Below, piece after piece: positions 27,309 to 35,927 of a stretch of 64,000 nt of DNA. This DNA is from CAZBQJ01 sp964494085 (lineage in GTDB: Bacteria; Patescibacteriota; Gracilibacteria; UBA1369): positions 124,001 through 188,000 of the forward strand of contig CAZBQJ010000002.1 of assembly GCA_964494085.1 (NCBI GenBank), read 5' to 3'. The notes under the pieces were generated by a model. It was given only the letters and a program-made list of their open reading frames with translations. It was not told where the DNA came from and ran no database searches. The position numbers were made by a program, and so were the translations under genes. The number at the start of each line of letters is the position of its first letter. Positions within the stretch are counted from its first letter, which is position 1.

Positions 27309-28430
27309 TCAACTCCTGAATTTTTTCTTGATCATCATGGCTGAGTAAATTATCCGGTTATAAATTTTCTCTGCCCCACCATAAAAATCCACCTTTTCAC
27401 CTCCAAATTTCAGTTTAAATTCTGTTACGCCCGCCCAAGCGTGTTTCGCCTGATATTCATAATCCCCACTAGCCGTTTTTTCCAATGGTGCAGTACCCAA
27501 AAAATCATACCAGCGCAGCCCTCTCTCTTTAGCTTCTTGGATGGCTCTCCATTGAAGTAAATATGGAGCCATGACATTTCGATGTTGGTTTGAAGAAGCG
27601 CCAAAGTAATAAATCGCCAAATCTCCATAAAAAGTGACAATTATTCCAGCAATAATCCGGCTTTCATAACTGGCCAGGTAAAGTTTCACTTTTGTCGGCC
27701 CCAGTACTTTGAGCATTTCCAGATAATACTTTTCCGGATGGCCGCTAAAACCATCGCGGTTCGTAGTTTCAATGAGCAATCGACAAAACTCTCTAACTCC
27801 TCCAGCCATATCGATTTCAGCTTCTCCAGCCACCATTATTTGCACCCCCTTTTTCTCCGCCAACCTGATATTATAACGACCTTTAGACTTCATTTGAGCA
27901 AGTATTTGCTCTTCCGAACCTTTTAAGTCCACAATTACAGTGTTTTCCGGCTGATAATGGGCATGAGCAGGACGGAATCCCATTTTCATCCAGTCAAAAT
28001 GATCATGATTACCAAAATCCATCGGCCCCTCCTTCACCAAGCCCGGTTCCACTCTCAGAAATACCGCTTGCTCGGATTTTGCCAAAGCCTCTAATTCCGC
28101 CAGCCAGACCCCGATGATCTGCTCGATTTTTGGATGTCGATAATCGAAAATCGGGCCTTTCGGCACATAAAGCCAACTTTTCCGCAAAGCAATCAGTCTT
28201 TTCAATACCATCCCTCCACCGATCAACTTCCCATCATCAAAAACCCCTACTATCCACCATTTCCAGTCTTCGCCTTTACTGATTTGCTGAAATCCACCCC
28301 AATCACTGATTTGCTGAATATTCCCCAGTCCACCGCTAGTCTCACTACCATTATTCTGGCTTTGATAAAGGACAAAATTATCCCAGAGGTCGTATTCGGA
28401 GGGTCCCATAATATGTGCACGGATTTCCAC
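27309..28430 (-). CDS. FemAB/FemX-family peptidoglycan bridge-type aminoacyltransferase
   Basis: Members attach amino acids from aminoacyl-tRNA to the lipid II stem peptide; some relatives act on other acceptors. The 373-residue protein has the double GNAT layout. Recognisable segments are MKSKGRYNIRLAEKKGVQI (core of the first GNAT half, about 180-200), a central IAGIIVTFYGDLAIYYFGASS, and LRWYDFLGTAP near 315-325. The start is GTG at 28430 (an ATG lies 7 codons in). It is a single gene, convergent with the 1195-residue protein. Confidence 0.82.
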   Translation of the reverse strand: MEIRAHIMGPSEYDLWDNFVLYQSQNNGSETSGGLGNIQQISDWGGFQQISKGEDWKWWIVGVFDDGKLIGGGMVLKRLIALRKSWLYVPKGPIFDYRHPKIEQIIGVWLAELEALAKSEQAVFLRVEPGLVKEGPMDFGNHDHFDWMKMGFRPAHAHYQPENTVIVDLKGSEEQILAQMKSKGRYNIRLAEKKGVQIMVAGEAEIDMAGGVREFCRLLIETTNRDGFSGHPEKYYLEMLKVLGPTKVKLYLASYESRIIAGIIVTFYGDLAIYYFGASSNQHRNVMAPYLLQWRAIQEAKERGLRWYDFLGTAPLEKTASGDYEYQAKHAWAGVTEFKLKFGGEKVDFYGGAEKIYNRIIYSAMMIKKKFRS

Positions 28431-28489
28431 TTTGCCTTGAAATTAATAAGCCGGATACAGTATAAATATAATGTGTAGCAAGTAGATAG

Positions 28490-28518
28490 TTGATTTTTAG
28501 TTAATTTATTGCTATCAT
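28490..28518 (+). promoter_or_regulatory. Promoter of the pilin gene
   Basis: TTGATT (28490-28495), 17-base spacer, TATCAT (28513-28518), 34 bases before the pilin ATG. Confidence 0.55.
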
Positions 28519-28552
28519 ATAAGGAATTAAGCTATTTAAACAAAAAGCAAAT

Positions 28553-28942
28553 ATGCAAAATCTCATCTCCAAAGCAAGAACCGGTTTGATTACTATTGCC
28601 GGTACTGCACTTTACGGCTTCAATACAGTGATGGCTCAGGGTAGTGGTTTTCTTCAGTCAACCGACAACCCCGGCACAATTGCATCTGCCACAGGCGGTG
28701 AATCAAGTGTGAGAGCTTTGATCTTAACAATTGTTAACTTCTTCCTGGGCTTCCTCGGTTTAATTGCCGTCTTAATGGTTATTTACGGAGGTGTGCTGAT
28801 TGTCACTTCAGCCGGTAAACCGGAAGCCGCTGACAAAGGTAAGAAAATCCTTACTTACGCAGCTATCGGTATCGTTATAATCCTACTCTCCTTCGCCTTT
28901 GTCTCCACTATTCTGGGAGCGGGTTCAGGACAACAGGCTTAG
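28553..28942 (+). CDS. TrbC/VirB2-like (T4SS pilin family) protein
   Basis: A 129-residue small pilin-like protein of the kind common in Patescibacteria. A signal-like N-terminal hydrophobic helix (about 10-29, ending VMAQ) may be cleaved; then a Ser/Thr/Gly-rich stretch and two long hydrophobic helices (about 60-84 and 98-120) separated by a short charged loop (AGKPEAADKGKK), the VirB2/TrbC topology. It stands alone with its own promoter and terminator, which suits a highly expressed structural protein. No other type IV secretion genes are in the window. Confidence 0.82.
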   Translation: MQNLISKARTGLITIAGTALYGFNTVMAQGSGFLQSTDNPGTIASATGGESSVRALILTIVNFFLGFLGLIAVLMVIYGGVLIVTSAGKPEAADKGKKILTYAAIGIVIILLSFAFVSTILGAGSGQQA

Positions 28943-28962
28943 TCAATCAACCCTTGAAATCC

Positions 28963-28993
28963 AAAACCCCCGAGCCTGGCTCGGGGGTTTTTT
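28963..28993 (+). terminator. Terminator of the pilin gene
   Basis: CCCCCGAGC pairs with GCTCGGGGG around CTG, followed by TTTTTT. Confidence 0.9.
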
Positions 28994-29032
28994 GAAACAA
29001 AACCAAAAGTCCCATTACACGAAATTGATCAT

Positions 29033-29260
29033 CCTAAAAAGACCCCAGTTTTTCCGAAGTGATTTTTGAGAGTGGCTTGAAATAAGGCCAAAAAAGGTAT
29101 TTAAATTTTGACGCTAATCCAAATTCATAACCTTTTTGGCATGTATAAATATATTCAAGATTCAATTAAAAACAATAGCAGACGCGTTTTAGCTGAGCTA
29201 ACAAGACCGCAGCAAAAGGCTTTAAGTGAAATTGTGAGAGGACTTTTCACTGCAGGAGAA
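29033..29260 (+). repeat. Direct repeat copy 1 (5' part of a decayed insertion sequence)
   Basis: About 228 bases nearly identical to 33139-33367, in the same orientation, with only scattered substitutions and one indel. Contains the non-coding left end and the first codons of a transposase. The identity stops sharply at GGAGAA in both copies. Confidence 0.85.
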
Positions 29261-29418
29261 CCGATTTTAAGACATATTGCACAGGACACAGCAAAACAAG
29301 CGAAAAAACAGTCATTGCATACGATTTAACAGATATTGCCAAAGAAGCTGCAAAGAAAATTAAGAAACTTTCGCAGGTTTGGGACGGAAGCAGAAGAAAA
29401 GTTGCACCCGGTCTAGAT
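29141..29418 (+). pseudogene. IS4-like transposase, N-terminal remnant
   Basis: Starts MYKYIQDSIKNN and reads in frame to about 29290, where a frameshift ends it. The following frame continues with YDLTDIAKEAAKKIKKLSQ and WDGSRRKVAPG, the pattern of IS4-group transposases before the first catalytic Asp region. The sequence then breaks into another insertion-sequence fragment. Truncated and frameshifted, so inactive. Confidence 0.7.
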
Positions 29419-29594
29419 TTTAAATCCAGTCGCTTTTTCCAATAATAAAATTTACTCCGATGTATTCCAAATTCTCGGCATACCGCCATTGCATTCCCTA
29501 GCTGCATGTATCTCAAAAACCACCGTTTTCTAGCTCCCGCTAATTCTTTCTGTTTTACTTCTTGTTTTATTGCGTATAATTCTCTCATGGACAT
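29419..29594 (-). pseudogene. IS481/IS3-like transposase, N-terminal HTH remnant
   Basis: Reading from 29594, MRELYAIKQEV is followed by a helix-turn-helix block with CREFGIHRSKFYYWKKRLDLK, typical of the N-terminus of IS481/IS3-type transposases (CRxFGIxRxxFYxWKxR). The homology ends at the junction with the IS4-like remnant, so only about 55 residues remain. It shows that one decayed element broke another. Confidence 0.6.
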
Positions 29595-29668
29595 CGTTTT
29601 AAAGTTATATGTTAGTGCTTTTAACTTAACACGGTGTCCTAATTGTGTGTGTATTGAATATAATCTTT

Positions 29669-30469
29669 CTAAATGGAAGCGCTTGTGATGGAGATAACAT
29701 CTCCTATTTTCACCGATAATTTCTCGTCTGTATGCATTTTACGAACAATGGCAATTTCCAAAAGGTCCATTGAGCTTCCTTTATACATAGCTAAAGTCCC
29801 GACCTCCAATTCTTTCATGCTTCTTGTGTATACCGCTTCGCCCAGTCTCCTTTCGCCTACAAATAAATTCAATTTATCGCCAACTTCTGCATTTAATTCA
29901 GAACTTTTATTGTAAATTTTGAGATTTCCAAAATTATCAATATGTAGAACCGTGCCTTGCTGCATATTTACTTTTAGCAAATTATTACTGTCATAATCTC
30001 CATGTTTAACAGCCAATAAGTCGCCTGTGGCAGCTAATTTTGCCGCTATTGGTGCATGAATATATTTTCCACCAAAAGAAATAAAAGAATCACCTTTCAA
30101 TCCCGTGGGATTAGCTTCATAAACTTCATCAATTCCGAAGTCCTCAATAAGCCAGCTAAAAATACCTGTATTAGCTCCGACTATTTGAATTCCATTTTTT
30201 AATCTTCCGACAATTCTCGCTCTACTAGATACAGATGAGTCCAGAGGATTTACAACTGCCAATATCGTTAAATATTTAGGGTCGTAGGAGTCGGCTATTA
30301 GTCTAGAGATAAAGTTACCGTTAATTATTGAAAACTCAGCAACTTCGACGATTGGATCAATAATCACATCTTCGGCTCCCAATTGTTCTAACGCAGTGGC
30401 CACAGTTGCATATAGTTCATTGGCTGATACATCAGTACAATCAGTAATTATCAATAAATGTTTCTTCAT
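29669..30469 (-). CDS. SAM hydroxide adenosyltransferase (DUF62) family protein
   Basis: Family members cleave S-adenosylmethionine to adenosine and methionine using water; fluorinase and chlorinase are relatives. 266 residues: N-terminal TDCTDVSANELYA, a central AVVNPLDSSVSSRARIV in place of the family's VVDPGVG-type loop, GANTGIFSWL, then a C-terminal beta-barrel domain with LHIDNFGNLKIYN and GSSMDLLEIA, both close to family consensus. The altered central loop makes the exact reaction uncertain. It lies inside the repeat-bounded patch. Confidence 0.75.
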   Translation of the reverse strand: MKKHLLIITDCTDVSANELYATVATALEQLGAEDVIIDPIVEVAEFSIINGNFISRLIADSYDPKYLTILAVVNPLDSSVSSRARIVGRLKNGIQIVGANTGIFSWLIEDFGIDEVYEANPTGLKGDSFISFGGKYIHAPIAAKLAATGDLLAVKHGDYDSNNLLKVNMQQGTVLHIDNFGNLKIYNKSSELNAEVGDKLNLFVGERRLGEAVYTRSMKELEVGTLAMYKGSSMDLLEIAIVRKMHTDEKLSVKIGDVISITSASI

Positions 30470-30504
30470 GTTATTGTTAGTAAGTCATAGTCATTTTACC
30501 TAAA

Positions 30505-31326
30505 GTGATGACGAATTCCATTCACTCTGAAAAAAAACTAATTGAATGCCTTGCCATACTCCCTAATGGCTTAAAAGCGCATATTTATGGCTGGAAAGAA
30601 TTATCCGAAGTCACAGACCTTGTTCTTTGTTTTCCGGGCTTACCAAATTATCCGGGCAAAGAATTCTTTGCCTCTTTTCCCGAAAATTTGCGTCATTTAA
30701 CCTATGTAGTCGTCTACTATTATGGATATTGGTTTAGTGACGGGAAGTTAGGTGTTGAAACATCTGCAAACAGTATTATTGATTCAGTTGCGGGGCTTTT
30801 AAGTGGAAAAAGTCTCGATGCTTTCAGTGGAGAGAAGATTTTGACCTCAGTACAAAAAGTTTCTTTACTTAGTTACAGTTTTGGCGCCAATCCATTGGCA
30901 CGCGCCTTGCCCTTATTAACTTCTTACGCCGATCAAATTGATCAGATATTTTTTATTGCTCCTTTGGGTTTAGTTCACAAAGATCAACTGCCCAAAGTAA
31001 ATACAGAAAAATTTTATAGTTATAATCAGCAATTTGTTAACTTTTTAATAAGCGGCTACAACAATATTTTGCGTTTGCAATCATCAGAGGAATGGTTAGA
31101 TTTTTTTCAGGGGAAAAATGAAAAAAGTCTAGCGCCTTTCCCCCCACCAGCATTTACTTCCAAAATAAATCTGTATTATGGGGCTGATGACAAAGTTATT
31201 GAAAAAGAATTTGTGGATGCTTTTATCAAACTTATCAGTCCCAATAAAGTGAAGATTATTGAGAATGTTGGCCATAGTAAGTCATTAATCATCAAGGCCT
31301 TATCAGACAATATTACTTATCAATAA
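30505..31326 (+). CDS. Alpha/beta-hydrolase-like protein
   Basis: 273 residues. The nucleophile elbow reads SYSFG (GxSxG-like, first Gly replaced by Ser), followed by ANPLARALPLL. A candidate acid is in YGADDKVI and a candidate His in ENVGHSK near the end, completing a Ser-Asp-His triad in the usual order. An oxyanion-type segment LCFPGLPNYPG is near residue 45. Substrate unknown. GTG (30505) and ATG (30508) are adjacent start options. It overlaps the convergent neighbour by 14 bases. Confidence 0.65.
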   Translation: MMTNSIHSEKKLIECLAILPNGLKAHIYGWKELSEVTDLVLCFPGLPNYPGKEFFASFPENLRHLTYVVVYYYGYWFSDGKLGVETSANSIIDSVAGLLSGKSLDAFSGEKILTSVQKVSLLSYSFGANPLARALPLLTSYADQIDQIFFIAPLGLVHKDQLPKVNTEKFYSYNQQFVNFLISGYNNILRLQSSEEWLDFFQGKNEKSLAPFPPPAFTSKINLYYGADDKVIEKEFVDAFIKLISPNKVKIIENVGHSKSLIIKALSDNITYQ

Positions 31327-31825
31327 TCTCAAACTGGAAGCCGTGAATGATAGTTTTAGCCAGACGATAAAAGGCTGTTGAGCGTTTCCCAGTTAACCAA
31401 GATGTTATAGCTTCATGTTTAGTAGCTTTATCTAAAACATTTATATGCCAAGTGGCTTCTACAGCTTCACTTAGTTTTAGGTTTGCCAGTTCATCAATTT
31501 TATGTTTTGGCAGGGCGGCTAGGAAAGTAGAAAGCGATATTTCATTACAAATTTCTATAATACTTACCGCATCATTCATTCTTTCTGGCATTAGCTTTGA
31601 GCAAAAGTGAATCTCATGGACTCCAGCAGCGCGCATGTAATCTTCATATAAACCATTCATCTCCAGAGTTTCCTGACTGCTTCTTTTCAAAACTGCCTCT
31701 GGCAGAAGGTCGTCTACCACGGCAATTAAATCAGCATCACACTTGCTGGCATAATCAGTAAACAACTCAATGTATTTTTGTGGTTTATTTTTTGTCCACA
31801 AATTAAATCCCAGTCTTTCCTTCAT
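31313..31825 (-). CDS. Hypothetical protein downstream of tyrS
   Basis: 170 residues, starting 3 bases after the end of the tyrS reading frame, so likely co-transcribed. Not firmly recognised. The segment DADLIAVVDDLLPEAVLKR, then LYEDYMRAAGVHEIHFCSKL, loosely resembles the Rossmann (HUP) core of class I tRNA synthetases such as TyrS and TrpS (helix, then AAG, then an expected QS-type motif), without HIGH or KMSKS. It may be a decayed or specialised synthetase-like protein; this is inference. Confidence 0.5.
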   Translation of the reverse strand: MKERLGFNLWTKNKPQKYIELFTDYASKCDADLIAVVDDLLPEAVLKRSSQETLEMNGLYEDYMRAAGVHEIHFCSKLMPERMNDAVSIIEICNEISLSTFLAALPKHKIDELANLKLSEAVEATWHINVLDKATKHEAITSWLTGKRSTAFYRLAKTIIHGFQFEIIDK

Positions 31826-31828
31826 TTA

Positions 31829-32413
31829 TTATTTAAGGGCTATTTTGTATACTTTTCTTTTCCCCACAGTGACAATTAACTCCTCAGTAATTGTCTTCAT
31901 AAGATCATCTACAGAAATTTGGATTTTATCTATTCTGATAGCATTTCCTTCGGCTAAACGTCTAATCTCACTTTTGGATTTAAAATCCCCAGACGATGCC
32001 AATGCCTCAACCAGATTTGTCCCATTTCCAACCTCTATTCTTTTAGCATTTTCGACATCTACTTCTTTTTGGGCGAATTTTCTTTCAAATTTCTCTCTTT
32101 CTTCGCGACCAGAGTCTGCCCTAGAGGTAGAAATACTGGCCATATACATCGCCAATTGTTTTTTCAATTCCAGAGGGTTTTTGACTAGCGATGCTTCTAT
32201 TGAAGGTAAGTCGAGGTCATAAACCGGAGCAAAGGCCTTGATATAAGGTCTGACCAAACTGTCTGGAATTGACATAATTTTTCCAAAGATTTCCTCCGCA
32301 TCAGCTCTTACTGGGATGTAATTATTGTATGATTTGCTCATTTTTCTACCATCACCAGATGTCCCTTCAATAATTGGTGTCATAATGATATTTTCAGCTT
32401 CTTGCCCTTTCAT
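31829..32413 (-). pseudogene. tyrS: Tyrosyl-tRNA synthetase, C-terminal part after in-frame TAG
   Basis: Carries the KMSKS loop (GRKMSKSYNNY) and the C-terminal S4-like RNA-binding part (LVEALASSGDFKSKSEIRRLAEGNAIRI). It is in frame with the upstream fragment; the ATG at 32413 is the first Met after the stop. If translated alone it would lack the ATP/Tyr-binding HIGH half. Confidence 0.8.
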
Positions 32414-32434
32414 CGATTGAACTTTGCGTGTTTG

Positions 32435-33079
32435 CTAAAAATTCAGCAGTTGATCGACTCCGCCAATTTCTACATTGGTATTCAGAAGCACAGAATCAAT
32501 TCCCATCAATGTGCCATAGATCGTTTCGGCTAAACTTACTGCGCGACCATTTTTCATGCGTTCTCTAAAGTCATTTCTTTGAGTAGCTTCGGTCAAATTA
32601 ATCGCCTGTAAATATTCAAAAATCTCCGGTAGAGTCATTTTTCCAAGCCAACTACTGTTTTGATGCACTCTGACATTATCCGTCCTTGTATTGAAATACT
32701 TATCCACTTGATCACGAAAAGTATCCATATTTTCTTTGATTTGCTCATCAGTCAGTACACTGCGATCACTTGCTCTGTCAGTAGGATCACCAATTTTTGC
32801 TGTAAAATCGCCAAAAATCAGGTCTATATTATGGCCCGCTCTCCTGAAAATATCTAGAATTCGAATGGGAACAATATGTCCCAAATGTAGATCTGGTCCT
32901 GTAGGATCGGTACCAAACTTTACATTCAATTTTGCTCCACTTTCTAGAGATTTCTTCACTCCTTCAAAAGTGATTGCCTGAAGGGTTTTAATAGATATCA
33001 AAGACATCAAATCAGAACTATGAATCCCTTCCAGCGATTCATAGCTGCGTTTAAAAGCAACTTCACTAAAATTCTCCAT
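32435..33079 (-). pseudogene. tyrS: Tyrosyl-tRNA synthetase, N-terminal part up to in-frame TAG
   Basis: Class I synthetase that charges tRNA-Tyr. This part has the HIGH motif as HLGH (65-68) and the conserved VEIGGVDQLLNF near its end. Codon 215 is TAG. The frame then continues without shift through QTRKVQS into the downstream fragment, and the joined product of about 416 residues has normal TyrS length and no missing segment. One base change (TTG or CAG to TAG) explains it. Options: a real nonsense mutation with another tyrS elsewhere, readthrough, or a sequencing error. It lies in the patch bounded by IS remnants. Confidence 0.85.
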
Positions 33080-33138
33080 ATATTATTATTACGAATTACT
33101 GGAACTATAACAGCAAAATGCCGCGAGTCAACGGCCTC

Positions 33139-33367
33139 CCTAAAAAGATCCCAGTTTTTCCGAAGTGATTTTTGAGAGTGGCTTGAAATAAGACCAAAAA
33201 GGGTGTTTAAATTTTGACGCTAATCCAAATTCATAACCATTTTTGGCATGTATAAATATATTCAAGATTCAATTAAAAACAATAGTTGACGCGTTTTAGC
33301 TGGGCTAACAAGACCGCAGCAAAAGGCTTTAAGCGAGATCGTGAGAGAACTTTTCACTGCAGGAGAA
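33139..33367 (+). repeat. Direct repeat copy 2 of the decayed insertion sequence
   Basis: Same-orientation partner of 29033-29260. Together the two copies bracket the SAM-hydrolase, hydrolase and tyrS genes. Confidence 0.85.
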
Positions 33368-33640
33368 AGGAAACCGGGGTCATAATTCAGGTTCAAAATC
33401 TGAAAGCTGGAAAATATCGTATTTATTTGATGAATAAAAATAACAACAAGGTCGATACGAGCTGCAAGTATACTTTTAAAAGAGTTAAAGAAAAGTTTGA
33501 GTTGGAGAGTATACGGGTCTTAAAATGGCAAAAATTCGTCAATCTGGTGGCACTTATTCAATTAGCCGTTTTGGTCTCAACGATCATGTTTCTGAAGATT
33601 CAACAATCCACAAATTCACTAATAATTGGGGTTCTTTTGT
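33248..33640 (+). pseudogene. IS4-like transposase with internal deletion
   Basis: The same N-terminus as copy 1 (MYKYIQDSIKNNS), but with a TGA at codon 14. The homologous frame runs on to about 33380. There a deletion and frame change join it to a C-terminal piece in another frame: FKRVKEKFELESIRV and NLVALIQLAVL match the C-terminal KxxFxLExxRV...NLVALxxLA block of IS4-type transposases. The catalytic middle is gone. Confidence 0.7.
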
Positions 33641-33771
33641 ACTACAAAAAATATTTAAAACTCAAAACATTAGGATTCAATATCGACTCATTTATTACAT
33701 TTATGAAAAGCGCCCTCAAACCATTGGTTTTTAGGTTTGAGAAGCCACCAAATCAACTTAAAAACCGAGTA

Positions 33772-34628
33772 CTGTTAAGCAAATGAAAATCTAGTTAAGG
33801 TTTTAGCAAGGAAGGAAGCAGGTTCTTCGAAGATTTCGGGGTACATCAATCTGGACTGGTATTCGGAAACAATTTCTGGAAGTTTTTCCATGGTTACGTG
33901 GTGATACATCCTACGGATAAATGTCCTCAGTGAGCCAAAGAATCCTTCTATTTCCGAAGTCTTTCCAAATTCTCCTTTACTATGTACATCATAGGCATGT
34001 TCGACCGGCCAAAACCTATGCAAACCTCGGTAAATTAGGGCTCCATCACTGAATAATTTGCTACCTGGCGAAACATGCTGTCGTAGAAATGGAGTCAGGT
34101 CAGCCCGGTTTACTGAGCCCGTCTTAATGATGCGGCAAGCCACTTTACTAGTACCTTTCTGCTTGGCTGCCAGAAGGGCTCTTTTCTTATCTTTACAGCC
34201 AAAGTAGGCTTCGTCAATTACCACAATTTCTTCCAAATTAATATTTTCATGATCTGGCAGGTTTCTGCGAAACAGCCCATACCAGCGGTATATGGTTGGC
34301 CTGGATATACTTAAAAGCTTGCAACTCTGGTCTATGGGTACTTTGTTCACATAGCACCAGATTAAGCCCCAAAATGTTCTCCAATTTAGTTTCATGCCTT
34401 TGAGCCAGGTCAGTGAGGTGAGCGACCAGGCTTTCTGACATCTTTGACACTGGAATTTTTCATTTCTTCTGACCACACCTTTTCTTGAGCAGTATGGGCA
34501 ATTAACCAAGTTAGTAGCTCCAAACATGATGCGGCAAATCTGTGCTTTTATTTTGTTTTCTTGCGGGATTGTTAGTATATTTTGCATGGTGGAAAAGTTA
34601 TGAAATAGGGATATTTCTATCTTAACAG
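33772..34628 (-). mobile_element. IS1595-like insertion sequence
   Basis: The transposase gene is bounded by a short inverted pair, CTGTTAAG (33772-33779) and CTTAACAG (34621-34628). The left one overlaps the transposase stop codon. Ends and target duplication are not certain; these are the best candidate termini I can see. Confidence 0.5.
33775..34587 (-). CDS. IS1595-like (ISXO2-type) transposase
   Basis: Intact 270-residue transposase. An N-terminal zinc ribbon (CPYCSRKGVVRR ... CQRC) is followed by a HTH-like segment and a DDE-type core: IDEAYFG (first Asp), FSDGALIYRG (second Asp), and EIEGFFGSLRTFIRRMYHHV holding the final acidic/Asn residues, as in ISXO2. It appears full length and potentially active, unlike the neighbouring decayed elements. 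Confidence 0.85.
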   Translation of the reverse strand: MQNILTIPQENKIKAQICRIMFGATNLVNCPYCSRKGVVRRNEKFQCQRCQKAWSLTSLTWLKGMKLNWRTFWGLIWCYVNKVPIDQSCKLLSISRPTIYRWYGLFRRNLPDHENINLEEIVVIDEAYFGCKDKKRALLAAKQKGTSKVACRIIKTGSVNRADLTPFLRQHVSPGSKLFSDGALIYRGLHRFWPVEHAYDVHSKGEFGKTSEIEGFFGSLRTFIRRMYHHVTMEKLPEIVSEYQSRLMYPEIFEEPASFLAKTLTRFSFA

Positions 34629-34731
34629 CTCTTCAGATCTGTTGAGACTTTTCCATCTGCTTTACATTACCCAGGATCATTCACTTGACAAAACTAGGAT
34701 ATTTGGTAGAGAATCAATACTCACTTAAATT

Positions 34732-35703
34732 ATGGAGAAAAAAGCATTAAGAGTTGCGGCTATCATCGAAACGACGGAAGGCGTCCTTGTGGTCCAAGAT
34801 GCCAAAGACAAACGTCGTGATTATTATATGGGTAAGCTTACCGATAAGCTTACCATTCAAACAGGGAAAAGACGTAATTCAATAGCCAAACGTATCGGAT
34901 TAGCCCAACAGATTGTTCAGGATGGCCGTTTTTCCTTACCCGGCGGTAAAATCGAGCCCAAAGACTATGAGGAAGCCGGCGCAACCTCAATCATGGACCT
35001 GGATAATCCTCAAACTCCTGAGGAAATCGAATTGTTTCTACAGGTTATCCGCTCAACTCTCGTGAGAGAAATCGATGAAGAGTTGAAGCTTCATGTAAAT
35101 CAGGGGATGATCAAATCCATTATGGAAATTCAAGGCAGAACCAGAGATCATATTATTTGCTTGGTACACGCCGTAGGTGTTGTGAAAATCAATCGAGCAG
35201 AGTTGAGCGGTATTGGCTTCCTTGACGAGAAATCACCTATTCCCTTAAATGAATATTTTTTCCAGTCCCATCTTAGAATAATCCACCAGAAATACATCAA
35301 ATCACCTTTACGTCAGGAGTATATTACCAGATACCTTTCTCGTATAAATATCAGTGAAGAGTTAGTGATGGGGGCCTATCGAGATACTATCATCGGCTAC
35401 AAGTATGCCCTTTCCGCCCCTCATCGCAATAATAAACATCTGGTCATGCCTCATATGCCCCATTCGTCACCCAATTTCCTGATCTATGATGATAAAAAGC
35501 AATTATATCGACCTCATACTCCCGCCAGCTTTACAGAGACTGTAGCTGCTAAAATTGTGCCACCAAGCCCTGATTTCAAAAAACCTCTGCCCAAGAAAAA
35601 ATCTGATCCTCAGATGACTGTTGTCAAAGTATCATCTGCTGCTTCTGCCCCGATAGATATAGTAGATACGGATTCATCAAAACAAAAAGCCGGCAAAAAG
35701 TAG
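34732..35703 (+). CDS. Nudix hydrolase-domain protein with inserted Nudix box
   Basis: Nudix enzymes hydrolyse nucleoside diphosphates linked to other groups. The core starts LRVAAIIETTEGVLVVQDAK. The Nudix box opens with LPGGKIEP and closes with LVREIDEEL, but about 26 extra residues separate the halves and the late Gly is replaced. The catalytic REIDEE is intact. The C-terminal half (to residue 323) is unrecognised and ends in a Lys/Pro/Ser-rich tail. Alone between the IS and the repeat/tRNA region. Confidence 0.7.
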   Translation: MEKKALRVAAIIETTEGVLVVQDAKDKRRDYYMGKLTDKLTIQTGKRRNSIAKRIGLAQQIVQDGRFSLPGGKIEPKDYEEAGATSIMDLDNPQTPEEIELFLQVIRSTLVREIDEELKLHVNQGMIKSIMEIQGRTRDHIICLVHAVGVVKINRAELSGIGFLDEKSPIPLNEYFFQSHLRIIHQKYIKSPLRQEYITRYLSRINISEELVMGAYRDTIIGYKYALSAPHRNNKHLVMPHMPHSSPNFLIYDDKKQLYRPHTPASFTETVAAKIVPPSPDFKKPLPKKKSDPQMTVVKVSSAASAPIDIVDTDSSKQKAGKK

Positions 35704-35733
35704 TTGGCGTTTTAAACCTGAAACCTTCCTAAA

Positions 35734-35827
35734 TGGTCGGGCGATTCGCAGAATCGAACACGGGCACCATTTTTCCTAAATGGTCGGGCGATTCGCAGAA
35801 TCGAACACGGGCACCATTTTTCCTAAA
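35734..35827. repeat. 47-bp tandem repeat, two copies before assembly gap
   Basis: Two identical adjacent copies (35734-35780 and 35781-35827) of a unit starting TGGTCGGGCGATTCGCAGAA. The unit contains the inverted pair CGATTC/GAATCG, and its first bases TGGTCGGG match the 3' end of the tRNA-Pro gene beyond the gap. More copies may be hidden in the N run. Confidence 0.85.
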
Positions 35828-35927
35828 NNNNNNNNNNNNNNNNNNNNNNNNNNNNNNNNNNNNNNNNNNNNNNNNNNNNNNNNNNNNNNNNNNNNNNNNN
35901 NNNNNNNNNNNNNNNNNNNNNNNNNNN
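35828..35927. other. Assembly gap (100 N)
   Basis: A run of exactly 100 N placed directly between the tandem repeats and tRNA-Pro, most likely a scaffolding gap caused by the repeats. True length unknown. Confidence 0.97.

Noticed and set aside
29247..29594. 115-codon minus-strand frame as a real gene
   Set aside because: Only the first about 55 codons look like a transposase HTH; the rest is the antisense of the neighbouring IS remnant.
33286..33786. 166-codon open frame with a TTG start as an intact gene
   Set aside because: Its first part is an out-of-frame reading of a transposase start and its later part is a transposase C-terminus, so it is a deletion remnant of the insertion sequence.
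35734..35780. A second complete tRNA gene in the tandem repeats
   Set aside because: The unit resembles a tRNA 3' end and T-loop, but the T stem does not pair and no anticodon arm is present.
35734..35827. Possible CRISPR repeats
   Set aside because: The two 47-bp units are directly adjacent with no spacer, and there are no cas genes in the window.
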